Source: a virus
Direction: 5' to 3' (one strand)
Length of the DNA: 64,000 nt
Virus record (IMG/VR): IMGVR_UViG_3300045997_000112
Coordinates: 1-64,000 of that record
Shown here in pieces: positions 54,693 to 63,968 of this stretch (positions are counted from its first letter, which is position 1; the number at the start of each line of letters is the position of its first letter). The notes under the pieces were generated by a model. That model saw only the letters and a program-made list of their open reading frames with translations. It had not been told where the DNA came from and searched no databases. Both the position numbers and the translations under genes were made by a program.

Positions 54693-56198
54693 TCATCTCC
54701 TCAGGGCGTGCGGGCTCTTGTTGGTCCAACCTTGGGAGCTCTTGTTGAGCAGCCACATGGCCGGATCCTGGAACACGGACCAGGACTTCCTCCAGGCCAC
54801 CTCGTTCCGGACCTCGAAGTGCAGATGAGCTGCAGCTCCGGAGGACATCCCGGACTTGCCCACGAACCCGATGTGGCGCCCCTTCGTCACCGACATCCCA
54901 ACCTTGATGCCCGATGCCACCCCCTGCATGTGCCCATAGCAGGCGTACGGGCCCGCCTTGGTCTTGAGCACGAGCTCGGTTCCCAGGGCCCCACCCTGGT
55001 GGATGGCCGCGATGGTCCCGTCATCGACGGCGTACAGGAGACCACCTGAGGAGTCGGCATTCTTGGGAGCCCAGATGTCGATCCCGGTGTGCGCCCCGAG
55101 GGCATAGTTGGTGGCGCCCCGGGTCTTGAACCCGAGGTAGACCAGCCAGTCCGACTTGGTCGGCATCGCCCAGTTCTGCCGGACTACGCCCGGGCCCTGG
55201 ACCTGCCCCGCTCCGGTGCCCTGCGGGCCACTGTTGGGATCACCCGGAATGTTGCCCGCAACCGCGCTGTCTGATCCGGCGCCAACGGTGGTGTACCCGG
55301 CCAGGCCATACATGTCCGTGGTCCGGAGGAAGTTGATGGACAGGAAGGAGTAGACCGGGATCATGCCCGGCGCGTACTGCTGGTGCTGGACGCTCATGCT
55401 CGCCACGATGCCCCGGTACTTCCGGCAGCCCTCCGAGTCGCCCACGCTCATGATCACCGGGGTGGCCATGAGCATGCCCCAGTCGGACGTCTCCTCCCGC
55501 CAGGTGTTCACCGGGTCGAGGTTGATCACCCGGAACAGGTACTCGATGTCGTACTGGGTGCCCCGCGCCAGGATCTCGGCCCGGTCCTCCTCCGTGGGCC
55601 GGTCCAACAATGGGTACTGCTGCTGCCAGTCGTCCCGGAGCAGGACGCGCATGTCCTCAGCTCGAGACAGCAGCAGCTTGACGGTGATCGTGGCCCCGGT
55701 GTTGCACGACATCAGCAGCAGGGGGTTGGCTGCGATGTCCCGGATGAAGTCGGCGTACGCGATGTCCATCGGAGCCGTGAACGACTCCTGGATCTCCGAC
55801 GGGTTGTAGTGGAACTGGAAGCCCCACCTACCTGAGGTGCTGGCCCATCCGGAGTCCGCCGCCTTGAGGCGCTCGTTCATGTTGAAGTCGCGGACGATCA
55901 TCCCACGCTCGTTGAACCCGGCCTCCCGGTAGATGGGCTTGGCCCCGTTGCCGTAGGGGACCCGGCCCTTGTAGAGCGACTGGGAGTGCAGCTGCGTCGG
56001 GATGGCGGCGTTGAACTTGAGGTACGCCCCGTCCTGCCTGCGAAGGTTGGTGTCCCCGGGGAGCGGGTACGCCTCACCCTCCACGGGCGCGGTGGGACTG
56101 GTGCCCGGCTGAGTGACCTCACCCGTCGGTGGATTGGCCCAATCGGGCGTGTTGATGGGATAGCTGGGCGCTGGTGTGTCCGGGAGGAAGTTGACCAT
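54693..56198 (-). CDS. Baseplate protein with C-terminal M23 endopeptidase, 501 aa
   Basis: ATG 56198. Pro-rich start, central domain WGFQFHYNPSEIQESFTAP plus LLLSRAED shared with the next gene, and a C-terminal M23 lysostaphin-like peptidase: HTGIDIWAP (about 368), CYGHMQGVASG and HLHFEVR (about 457). M23 enzymes cut peptide cross-bridges of peptidoglycan. In virions they open the wall during DNA entry. Confidence 0.9.
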   Translation of the reverse strand: MVNFLPDTPAPSYPINTPDWANPPTGEVTQPGTSPTAPVEGEAYPLPGDTNLRRQDGAYLKFNAAIPTQLHSQSLYKGRVPYGNGAKPIYREAGFNERGMIVRDFNMNERLKAADSGWASTSGRWGFQFHYNPSEIQESFTAPMDIAYADFIRDIAANPLLLMSCNTGATITVKLLLSRAEDMRVLLRDDWQQQYPLLDRPTEEDRAEILARGTQYDIEYLFRVINLDPVNTWREETSDWGMLMATPVIMSVGDSEGCRKYRGIVASMSVQHQQYAPGMIPVYSFLSINFLRTTDMYGLAGYTTVGAGSDSAVAGNIPGDPNSGPQGTGAGQVQGPGVVRQNWAMPTKSDWLVYLGFKTRGATNYALGAHTGIDIWAPKNADSSGGLLYAVDDGTIAAIHQGGALGTELVLKTKAGPYACYGHMQGVASGIKVGMSVTKGRHIGFVGKSGMSSGAAAHLHFEVRNEVAWRKSWSVFQDPAMWLLNKSSQGWTNKSPHALRR

Positions 56199-56199
56199 G

Positions 56200-58101
56200 T
56201 CAGTACCAGTGCGGCTTCCGTGAGAGCCAGGTCGAGTAGGCGCGGGACGGGCGCCCGTACGGGGTGCCCTTGTTGGACTCGCGGGACTTCACCCGGATGT
56301 ACTCCAGGCCCCAGGCGATCTGCTTGGCCGGGGTCTTCCTCCACGCGTCATTGTTGGTCTCCGGGTGCCACCGGGGAATGGCCTGCGGGATCCCGGTGGC
56401 GTTGGAGGACGGGTTCTTGGCCAGGTGGTTCCAGCTCGACTCCCCGTCCCAGAGCTTGATCAGGGCCGTCCAGTCGGCGTCGTTCCACCCGTACTTCGAC
56501 CGGTAGGTGTCGAAGATGGGCTTGGCGATCGCAATGTTCTGGTCCCGACGGGATCCCGGCTTGCTGGATCCGTACCCGGGGACGTTGTCCGGCGTGGGCG
56601 CGGGGATGTGCACGCCTCCTGCGGGGCCCTCGACACCCGGCACCGTGACGCTGCCCGAGGACCCGGCGGCCGAGTCGTCCTTGCTCTCGCCCTCCGTGCT
56701 CTCGTTGGTGTACCAGGAGTCCGAGTGCCGGGAGATGCCCAAGGACACCTGGGTGCGGATCGGGATCATCCCGGGCGCGAACATCGTGTGGTGGAACGAC
56801 GCCTGCATGATCGAGCCACGGATGCGCCGAACCTTGGGGCCGTCACCGATGGACACCAGCACCGGGTAGGGCACGAGCACCCCGAAGTCGGACGTCTTCC
56901 GGCCGTGCCACATGGTCGCTCCGGGCGGCTGGCCGTTGACGCAACGGAACAGGTACTCGAGGTCCCACATGGTGCCGTACTTGAGCAGGCCCTCGTAGTC
57001 GTCCTCGTTCCACCCCTGGATCCCGATCGCCTCGTAGAACTTTTGAGTCCGTGCCCGGTCATTGATCCCGTAGAGGGAGAACATCTTGTGGTCCATCTGC
57101 CGGTCCAGCAGAAGGTTGAGCGTCATGGAGGACCCGGTGTTCTGCACCACAGGTGGCGCGTCAGCTGCTGCCACGTCCGCGAGGTACTGGCCCGTGTCCA
57201 CCCCGGACGGGGTGGCGTAGTTCTCCGAGTTGGTGCCCGGGTTGAACAGGAACCGGAACCCATACAAGGGCCCGGCGCTCGGTCGGTAGTTGTCGACGTG
57301 GATCACCTCGGTGCGGATGGTGCTCGGCGCGAACTCCTCCACCTCTCCGGTCTCCGGATCGATCGGGCCCTCGTAGTGGTCGTGCTCGGGGAGCCCCGCC
57401 ACGCTCTCGAGCGCGGCCGGGTCACGGGTGATCCACCCCTTGCCGAACGCCTCAGGACCGTGGATTCCGCTCCACCAATCTTGGGAGCCCTGACCCTCCT
57501 TGAGCTGGGCGTTGTACATCCGGGCCTGCCGGAGGTTGTCCCACAGCGGTGGGTTGAACACGGTCTGGCGCCGGAGGTGCTGGATGTCGATCAGGTCCCG
57601 AACCGCGTCGAAGTTCCCGGCCGCCTCGCTGGATCCCGCAGAGCCAGAGCCAGAGGACGACCCCGTGGACCCGGAGGCCGACCCGTCCTCCTCCGGAGGC
57701 GGCGGCAGGACCATGCCCTCCCGCCACTTGATCGCACCGGCCGGGTTCACCGATCGACCGTTGATCTGGACCTCGAAATGCAGGTGGTTGCCCGTGGAGT
57801 TGCCCAGCGTGCCGACCTCACCCAGCTTCTGCCCGGCCTGCACCCGCTGCCCGGCGGAGACGGTCTTGGACCTCATGTGGGCGTAGATGTCCTTCTGACC
57901 GCCGCCAACATTGACGATCACCATGTTGGGTCCGGCCCACCCCTGGGGCTTGATCTCCACGATGCCCGGGCGCGCGGCCACCACGTTGCGACCTGCGGGC
58001 GCCGCGAAGTCGCACCCCGTGTGGTACCCGGACGACCATGACGAGCCCTTCTGCCCGTACGGCGTGGTGATCCTCGTCTGGGAGGGGACCGGGGCAACCA
58101 T
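56200..58101 (-). CDS. Baseplate hydrolase: N-terminal M23 plus C-terminal transglycosylase, 633 aa
   Basis: ATG 58101. N-terminal M23 peptidase: HTGCDFAAP (His27, Asp31), HMRSKT (His75) and NHLHFEVQ (His106, His108). A Ser/Gly linker (about 138-165) leads to a central domain GFRFLFNPGTNSENYATP and LNLLLDRQMD like that of its neighbour. C-terminal IKLWDGESSWNHLAKNP (catalytic Glu about 553) with GIPQAIPRW is a lysozyme-like soluble transglycosylase. Combines peptide and glycan cleavage on one tail protein. Confidence 0.9.
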   Translation of the reverse strand: MVAPVPSQTRITTPYGQKGSSWSSGYHTGCDFAAPAGRNVVAARPGIVEIKPQGWAGPNMVIVNVGGGQKDIYAHMRSKTVSAGQRVQAGQKLGEVGTLGNSTGNHLHFEVQINGRSVNPAGAIKWREGMVLPPPPEEDGSASGSTGSSSGSGSAGSSEAAGNFDAVRDLIDIQHLRRQTVFNPPLWDNLRQARMYNAQLKEGQGSQDWWSGIHGPEAFGKGWITRDPAALESVAGLPEHDHYEGPIDPETGEVEEFAPSTIRTEVIHVDNYRPSAGPLYGFRFLFNPGTNSENYATPSGVDTGQYLADVAAADAPPVVQNTGSSMTLNLLLDRQMDHKMFSLYGINDRARTQKFYEAIGIQGWNEDDYEGLLKYGTMWDLEYLFRCVNGQPPGATMWHGRKTSDFGVLVPYPVLVSIGDGPKVRRIRGSIMQASFHHTMFAPGMIPIRTQVSLGISRHSDSWYTNESTEGESKDDSAAGSSGSVTVPGVEGPAGGVHIPAPTPDNVPGYGSSKPGSRRDQNIAIAKPIFDTYRSKYGWNDADWTALIKLWDGESSWNHLAKNPSSNATGIPQAIPRWHPETNNDAWRKTPAKQIAWGLEYIRVKSRESNKGTPYGRPSRAYSTWLSRKPHWY

Positions 58102-59999
58102 CAGACGCTCGCAAGCGCGTTGAGGGACTGGGAGGTCTCCACAGCCTCCTTGACCGTCTGCACGAGCCGCTGGGCCTCACCCCAGGAGGCGTTCTTGAGC
58201 TCGACGTACACGTTGACCTGACCGGACCGCTGCTGCTGGTCTCCACCGCCCATGTGCTTCTGGACAGAAGAGCGGAAGCTCTCGGCGACATCAGCGGGCA
58301 GGATCGTCTCGCCCTCGTGGATCTTGGCCAGATGAGCACGGGAGACGTTCCACACGCCCTCGGCATGGCGCTGGGTGCCCATGCCCGTGCCGTCGGAGGC
58401 CGCCGAGTAGTCCGCCCCGCCGTTGAACAGAGATCCGGCCGCGTAGCCCGCGCTGTGGCTGACGAACCCACCCGCCGCGCCACCGAGGGCACCCAGGGCC
58501 ATGCCTGCGGGCCCGCCGGGGATCCCCAGGAGCATGCCGCCGAGCGCCCCGCCGAGGGTGGAGCCCAACGCCCCGCCCCAAAAGCCCTCCCCATTCTTGG
58601 CGTCCATGAAGCCGAACCCGCCGCTGACCAGGGCGCCCAGGCCGGGGATGGCCCGGGATCCCAGCTTCCCAGCTGTCTTCCCCGCTGCCTTTAGGCCAGC
58701 TCGACCGCCAACTTTGGCACCAATCTTGGACACGAGGCTGCCTGCCGCCTTGCCCGCCCGGCCGCCGCCCTTCCCCTTCATCATGGAGCGAAGCATCATC
58801 ACGTCGGCCACGTCCCCGGCAGCGTCCAGCAGGTTGCCTCCTGCACCGCTGAGCGCGTTGCCCATGAAGGAGTTGTTCCACCCCACGCCCGCGCCATTCA
58901 GCTGCTGCAGCAGGGCCGTGGCCGGACCCAGCGCCTGGTAGAACGCGGTCAGCCCCTCGGTGGCTGTCTCGAGCGCCCCGTTCATGATGCCGAAGCCCGC
59001 CACAGCGTCCTTGGTGCCCGCCTCGACGTACTTGTCCTCCGCAGTCACCCGGGACAGAATCCCGGCCAGCGGGTTGACGTTCCGGTCGGTGGCCTCCTTC
59101 CCCGGGGTGGCCATCGAGTAGCCCGTGCCCTGGGAGCGGCGGTTGAGCATGTAGGTCTTGGCCATCTCCAGGTCCTCGCCCTGGAAGACCTGCGAGAGGG
59201 AGTAGTGGCCCGCGCCACCCACCTGCAGGGAGCGGCGCATCTGCTCCGGCGTCATGTTCTCGAAGCCGAGGCGCCGGTACCAGCTGGCGTATGCCTGCTC
59301 CCCAACGATGCGGTTGCCCTGAGCGTCGGTGGTCCGCACGCCTGCCATCAATGAGGCGTTCTGGTACTGCGCGCTGCTCACCGAGTTCAGGTGGGCCTGA
59401 GCGGCGGCGCTGTTGTCGTACCCGAGGGTCAGCGCAGCCCATCCGCCGAAGTTGCCCAGGTTCTGAGCCTGGGAGCTGCCGAGGAACGCTCCGGAGGCGA
59501 CGGCCGCTGTCCGCTGGATCTCATTGATCCCGCTGACCCGGTTGCCGATGCCCGCCTGCACTCCGGACTCGTACCCGAGGCCCGCCTGGTAGCCCCCGGC
59601 CATGACCCCGGTGTGGTACCTGATCTGCTGCCGGTTGATCCCGGACACCGCGTTGGGCAGGAGACCGACCCCGGCCGCCACCGCGTTGGCGCTCGCCGAC
59701 ATGATCCCGGCGGCCATGGATGCCCGATACGCGCCCGGCGACATCCCGGCGGCAGCCGGTCCCACCGGGGGTGGCATCGCGGGGCCCCCACCATTGGGGC
59801 CGCCCATGATCATCTGGGGAGTGGCGAACCCGCCGCGCCCGCCCGCGCTCTGCCCGAGCATCCGCTGGACTTCGCGCGCGTCCTTCTTGGCCTGCGCGAG
59901 GTTGTCCTTGACCTTCTCGGAGTTGTTCACCAACCCCGTGGTGCTGTTGATGGGCTGCATGGCGGAACTGGCCCGAGCGGCTGGGAGGTTGTCAGCCAT
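58101..59999 (-). CDS. Tape measure protein, 632 aa
   Basis: ATG 59999, overlapping the frame-shifted chaperone end by 8 bases. Helical, Ala/Gln-rich first two thirds (NAVAAGVGLLPNAVSGI), then Gly/Ala hydrophobic stretch (GGALGGMLLGIPGGPAGMAL) with two or more membrane-prone helices. Its length should set tail length; at about 1.5 angstrom per residue, roughly 95 nm if fully alpha-helical. Located between tail chaperones and hydrolases. Confidence 0.88.
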   Translation of the reverse strand: MADNLPAARASSAMQPINSTTGLVNNSEKVKDNLAQAKKDAREVQRMLGQSAGGRGGFATPQMIMGGPNGGGPAMPPPVGPAAAGMSPGAYRASMAAGIMSASANAVAAGVGLLPNAVSGINRQQIRYHTGVMAGGYQAGLGYESGVQAGIGNRVSGINEIQRTAAVASGAFLGSSQAQNLGNFGGWAALTLGYDNSAAAQAHLNSVSSAQYQNASLMAGVRTTDAQGNRIVGEQAYASWYRRLGFENMTPEQMRRSLQVGGAGHYSLSQVFQGEDLEMAKTYMLNRRSQGTGYSMATPGKEATDRNVNPLAGILSRVTAEDKYVEAGTKDAVAGFGIMNGALETATEGLTAFYQALGPATALLQQLNGAGVGWNNSFMGNALSGAGGNLLDAAGDVADVMMLRSMMKGKGGGRAGKAAGSLVSKIGAKVGGRAGLKAAGKTAGKLGSRAIPGLGALVSGGFGFMDAKNGEGFWGGALGSTLGGALGGMLLGIPGGPAGMALGALGGAAGGFVSHSAGYAAGSLFNGGADYSAASDGTGMGTQRHAEGVWNVSRAHLAKIHEGETILPADVAESFRSSVQKHMGGGDQQQRSGQVNVYVELKNASWGEAQRLVQTVKEAVETSQSLNALASV

Positions 60000-60144
60000 T
60001 CCGCCACTCCCTCTCTGCTATCCGGTAGGCAGCCCATGCCACCCACTCCCTGCGCTCCCTGATGGTCAGGGCCTTGCACTCACTCGGTGTCCAGCGGTAG
60101 ATCTTGGTGATCGCCTCGATCTCCTCGAACAGCGACCCGTACTC
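59992..60144 (-). CDS. +1 frameshift extension of tail assembly chaperone, 50 aa
   Basis: Open frame beginning after the upstream stop at CTC TGA G, with no ATG/GTG/TTG start of its own. It encodes a convincing helical peptide (LFEEIEAITKIYRWTPSEC, then LTIRERREWVAWAAYRIAERE) that ends overlapping the tape-measure start. A +1 slip at CUC-UGA would join it to the 255-aa chaperone, mirroring the G/GT arrangement known in tail operons. Read as part of the 60143-60910 gene by programmed frameshift; start is inferred. Confidence 0.6.
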   Translation of the reverse strand, partial: EYGSLFEEIEAITKIYRWTPSECKALTIRERREWVAWAAYRIAEREWRNG

Positions 60145-60910
60145 AGAGTGGAAACAGATCTCCGACCGTCAGGACGGCGGAGACCTCCTTCCCGCAGGAC
60201 GGACAGTTCGCCGTCGTGAGGTCGAACCGGGGTCCCACCACGTTCTTCTGGATTGCCTCCACCAGCTCCTTCCGGTCCCGCACCGACAGGGTCCGAGCGG
60301 CATCCCCCAACAGTGGGATCCCATCCAGCTCATCGACGCACCGGTTGATCAGCACCGTCCGGAACTCCGCCTGGTTGTCCATGTCCGCGTGCGCCAGGGC
60401 CTCCTGCACATCTCCCTTGGGCCAGTGGCACGAGGCCAACTTCCCCGACTTGAGCCGGATGTCGAAGTACCCCTCCCTCGGTGACCCCAGGACGACGGAC
60501 AGATCGTTGAGGTCGTAGTCGATCTCGTTGTTCTCCGAGCAGAAGGGACAGGCCAGGTCGATGACGACATTGGCGCCCCAGGTGCACCGACTGATCCCCA
60601 CGAGGATGGCCAGACGATCGCCGAGGAACAGCTCCCGGAGCAGCGCCGGAGATGAAGGCTCATCCCCGATCCGAACAGTGGCGCGCTCCAAGATTGTGAG
60701 CAGCGCGGCCCCGATGGTCTTGGACCGCGCCACCGCCTCCTCGTCGAATCCGTTCAGTTCCCTCACCTGCACTCGAGTGACAACCCCGGCCGGTGTCTGA
60801 AGCCCCACGGGGAGCTCGAGCCAGTCCGGCTCGGGCGCCATCGGGATGGGGGTCTCAGGCTTGGTTGCCGCTTCGATCGCCTGCAGGTCCTCTTCAATGC
60901 CAGTGGACAA
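60143..60910 (-). CDS. Tail assembly chaperone-like protein with zinc ribbon, 255 aa
   Basis: TTG 60910 is a rare start but follows TAGGAG by 6 bases. ELPVGLQTPAGVV near residue 30 and GFDEEAVARSK resemble T4 gp26-type baseplate hub chaperones. Two knuckles, CPFCSENN (about 123-130) and CPSCGKEV at the C-terminus, may bind zinc together. It lies between the tube and tape measure, exactly where tail chaperones are found. Terminates at CTC TGA G, the presumed slippage site. Confidence 0.75.
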   Translation of the reverse strand: MSTGIEEDLQAIEAATKPETPIPMAPEPDWLELPVGLQTPAGVVTRVQVRELNGFDEEAVARSKTIGAALLTILERATVRIGDEPSSPALLRELFLGDRLAILVGISRCTWGANVVIDLACPFCSENNEIDYDLNDLSVVLGSPREGYFDIRLKSGKLASCHWPKGDVQEALAHADMDNQAEFRTVLINRCVDELDGIPLLGDAARTLSVRDRKELVEAIQKNVVGPRFDLTTANCPSCGKEVSAVLTVGDLFPL

Positions 60911-60929
60911 CGGATTCTCCTAGATGTGG

Positions 60930-61568
60930 TTAGACATCCCCACGCGGAATGGCATTCCATGTCGGGTCTGTTGAGCTGATGGGCTTTGCCCATTCAACAC
61001 TAAGCCCCTCGTGGACCAGCGTGATCTGCTCGACCAGCACGGCGTTGTCGGCCGCGTTGAGGTCGGAGTAGGAGATGTTCGTGATCCAGGAGTTCATGAG
61101 GTAGAACTTCTGGACCACCGGATCGTTGCCCCGGCCATCGTTGTAGCCCCGGTCATTGATCAGCGGCTGTGGGTGCCCGAGCACCGAGATGCTCACCGTG
61201 CACCGGAAGTTGCCGGTCAGCACCCCGGAGTCGGCCTTCTTGCCGTAGCCGACGTCGAAGAGCTGCTGGAACCACTTCCAGTTCTGGGCGCTGCCAAGGT
61301 TGACGCCGCGCTGGAGGCTGACCGGGGAGAAGGTCTGCTGACCCGGGAGGTAGTGGACCGTGGTGTTGAACCCACCCTCGCGGTACGGGATCGCCTCCGT
61401 GGTCATGGCCAGACCGGAGACCGCCATGAAGCCCAGCGTGGCGCTGAACTTCACCGCGTCCTTCAGGGCGTCGTCCGGCGGGGTGAACTTCACGATGAAC
61501 CGGAAGTTCCGGATGGGGTCAGACGCCGCGTGCGACCTCTGGTTCAAGTAGAGCTGCTGAGTGGCCAT
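60930..61568 (-). CDS. Tail tube protein, 212 aa
   Basis: ATG 61568 follows TAGGAGATAGCGA. NFRFIVKFTPPDDA, then MAVSGLAMTTEAIPYREGG and the C-terminal VLVEQITLVHEGLSV are the T4 gp19-like tube family pattern, full length. Hexameric rings stack to form the inner tube through which DNA passes. Confidence 0.92.
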   Translation of the reverse strand: MATQQLYLNQRSHAASDPIRNFRFIVKFTPPDDALKDAVKFSATLGFMAVSGLAMTTEAIPYREGGFNTTVHYLPGQQTFSPVSLQRGVNLGSAQNWKWFQQLFDVGYGKKADSGVLTGNFRCTVSISVLGHPQPLINDRGYNDGRGNDPVVQKFYLMNSWITNISYSDLNAADNAVLVEQITLVHEGLSVEWAKPISSTDPTWNAIPRGDV

Positions 61569-61578
61569 TCGCTATCTC

Positions 61579-63165
61579 CTAGTCGACTCGGACCGAGGTC
61601 TGGTTGTGGGTGAGCTTGATGACGATGAACTCGGCCGGGTACTCGATGGCCACGCCCACCTCGATGTGCACCTCGCCTGCCGCGATGGTGTTCGAGTTGT
61701 TGTTGGTGCCGTCGCAGAGGACATAGAACGCCTCGTACTCCCGCGCGCCCCGGAGCGCACCCTGCTGGTAGTACAGGCCGAGGAAGTTCTCGAGCCGAAT
61801 GTTGATGGTCTCCCACAGGTCCGGGCCATTGACCTCGAACACCGCGAACTCGGTGAGCGCCTGCAACCGCGAGCGGATGTAGGAGAACGACCGGCGCACG
61901 CCCACGTACCGATCGGCGTGGGTCTGGTCCAGCGTGCGGCCGCCCATGATGCACGGGCCGACGCCGGTGACCACCCGGATCGGGTTGACCGGGTGGATGA
62001 GCGTGTTCAGCTCGTCCAGCTGCGGGTTGGTGAACCGGTAGGCCGGGGTCACGATGCCCCGGATCCCCGCCGTGACCCCGGCCGGGGTCTTCCACATGCC
62101 GTAGCTGGCGTCGTTGGAGGCGAACACCCCGAGCACCGCACCGCCGCAGGGAGCCTGGCGGCGAATGTTGTTGGGGCCCGCTGCCGGGTCGTTGATGATG
62201 ACCGGCGGGTAGTACGCGGCCGAGTAGGCGTTCTTGTCGTTCAGGTCGTTGACCCAGTCCGCCACGTTGCTGACGCTGGAGCCCAGGTCAGGGGTGTCGA
62301 TGACGTGGAACGAGTCGCCCCGCTCCTTGCAGTACTGCGAGACCAGCGCCAGGTCGGCCTGGTTCCAGTGGCCGGAGTACGAGATGGCCAGCGCGCCCTC
62401 GTAGAAGTCCAGGGAGTGCAGCGTCTCGGCCAGGTCGGCCGGGTTCTGTCCGTCGCTGCCGCCCCGGAGGACGACCTCACGGTTGTCCGTGATCTCCAGC
62501 TTCCCGGCCCCAACCTTGAGGTCGATGTACGACGAGGCGCCGGTGACGACGAACTCGGCGTAGCGCCGATCGGTCTGATCCAGGCTCAGCCCGGGGAAGC
62601 GCTCGACGACCTGGTCGACGCCGTACTTGTCCTTCAGCGAGACGACGACCTCCAGCGTGCCCACGCCATACCCGGACGGGGTCTTGAAGTCGGCGTTGGT
62701 GAAGTCGGCCGGGTCGAACGGACCGGCGACGCCGTAGTTGCCCGACAGCGTGACCTTCAGCCGGTCTCCCCACAGTCCGGGGGCGATCGCCGTCGCGCTC
62801 ACAACCACCTGACCAGTGGTGTCGAGGATCTCCCCACGGGAGAACTCGGCGTCCCGGTTGGCCACGCGGAGCACGGTCAGCGGGGAGCCCCCGGCCGAGC
62901 CGTTGGCGAAGAACAGGAACGCGGCGTCCACCGAGGCGTTCCGTCGATGCCCGAACGCAGTCCGGGGCTGGTTGTCGACCCAGTCCCCGAAGATGGTGCG
63001 GAACTCGTGCCACGACCCCACCGTGGTGGGGATGACGGGACCCCGGTCGAGGTCGGCCAGCAGCACGGCCCGGGAGGCGAGGTTGGAGGTGAACCCGGTG
63101 TCACGAGGAGCCTGAACCTCCGTGATTGTGACCCCGGGACGCCCGTAGGTGTTGGTCATGTTCAT
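61579..63165 (-). CDS. Tail sheath protein, 528 aa
   Basis: ATG 63165 (MNMTNTYGRPGVTITEVQAP); ATG 63159 is an internal alternative. The GRPGVxxxE opening, FANGSAGGSPLTVLRVAN, and terminal FIVIKLTHNQTS are sheath signatures. A C-terminal AYSAAYYPPVIIND and GVTAGIRGI segment continues the conserved core. Contracts to drive the tube through the wall, defining a myovirus morphology. Confidence 0.95.
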   Translation of the reverse strand: MNMTNTYGRPGVTITEVQAPRDTGFTSNLASRAVLLADLDRGPVIPTTVGSWHEFRTIFGDWVDNQPRTAFGHRRNASVDAAFLFFANGSAGGSPLTVLRVANRDAEFSRGEILDTTGQVVVSATAIAPGLWGDRLKVTLSGNYGVAGPFDPADFTNADFKTPSGYGVGTLEVVVSLKDKYGVDQVVERFPGLSLDQTDRRYAEFVVTGASSYIDLKVGAGKLEITDNREVVLRGGSDGQNPADLAETLHSLDFYEGALAISYSGHWNQADLALVSQYCKERGDSFHVIDTPDLGSSVSNVADWVNDLNDKNAYSAAYYPPVIINDPAAGPNNIRRQAPCGGAVLGVFASNDASYGMWKTPAGVTAGIRGIVTPAYRFTNPQLDELNTLIHPVNPIRVVTGVGPCIMGGRTLDQTHADRYVGVRRSFSYIRSRLQALTEFAVFEVNGPDLWETINIRLENFLGLYYQQGALRGAREYEAFYVLCDGTNNNSNTIAAGEVHIEVGVAIEYPAEFIVIKLTHNQTSVRVD

Positions 63166-63968
63166 ACTCCTTCGTAGGGGTCGATTTCCTCAGGACGCTC
63201 ATTGATCCACCCGCCCTTGATGACGGTGGGTCCGTACTCCGGGTCACGCTCGCGCATGAACAGGGTGCCGAGGACCCGCAGGACGTCTGCGCCCTCGACC
63301 ACCAGCACGTCACCGGCGGGCATGAACGAGTCCACCCGGACGGTGAACACGCTCATGAACAGTCGCTTGCCCATCTCCATGGTCTCGGAGTGGCCAACAT
63401 TGAGCAGCTCCATCCGGCGGTTGGTGCCGTCGATGTCGGCCATCGGCAGCCACGAGTACCTGTAGTTGAGCTTCCGGCTCAGGAACTGGCCGATGATCTC
63501 CCGGTCATGACGGGGGTGCCTCGAGTACGCCCGGACGGTGTAGTCGATCTGCACCGGGATGGGCTTCTCCGCGAACATCTTCAGCGGGTAGGAGCTCTTG
63601 TCGTACCAGATGTCGTTCCAGAGCCCAGCTCCGTTGTAGACCTGCCCGTCCTCCCCGACGAAGGCACTCTCCGGGAGGGCCCAGAGCGGGACGCTCGCGT
63701 TCTCCCAGGTCCGCACGCCGGACATGGTCCGGTTGCTGGCCTCGGTGATGTCGATGAGCGAGATGATCATGTACGGGTAGCGCTGCTCCCGGATCTCCCG
63801 ATCAGGATGGCCGAACCAGACCCCAACCTTGCGCGGGTTGCCCGTGGCATCCCAGACCTGCAGGGCGGGCTCCTTCAGGTACCGATGCAGTGCCCGGTCC
63901 TCATCGAGGACGAAGCCCTCGGACAGGTTGGGGTACAGCGGCGCCTGGAACTTCTCGGGGATCCTCAC
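63162..63968 (-). CDS. Tail completion/terminator-like protein, 268 aa
   Basis: GTG 63968 overlaps the upstream stop (GTGA) and ends overlapping the sheath start. Mostly beta with an alpha/beta centre (YPYMIISLIDITEASN, QIDYTVRAYSRHPRHDREI). The position just before the sheath gene matches tail terminator/gp15-like proteins that cap the tube. No signature residue is decisive. Confidence 0.65.
   Translation of the reverse strand: MRIPEKFQAPLYPNLSEGFVLDEDRALHRYLKEPALQVWDATGNPRKVGVWFGHPDREIREQRYPYMIISLIDITEASNRTMSGVRTWENASVPLWALPESAFVGEDGQVYNGAGLWNDIWYDKSSYPLKMFAEKPIPVQIDYTVRAYSRHPRHDREIIGQFLSRKLNYRYSWLPMADIDGTNRRMELLNVGHSETMEMGKRLFMSVFTVRVDSFMPAGDVLVVEGADVLRVLGTLFMRERDPEYGPTVIKGGWINERPEEIDPYEGV

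Noticed and set aside
61561-63177. 538-aa rightward open frame opposite the sheath gene
   Set aside because: Antisense to the full-length sheath gene, which has family motifs.
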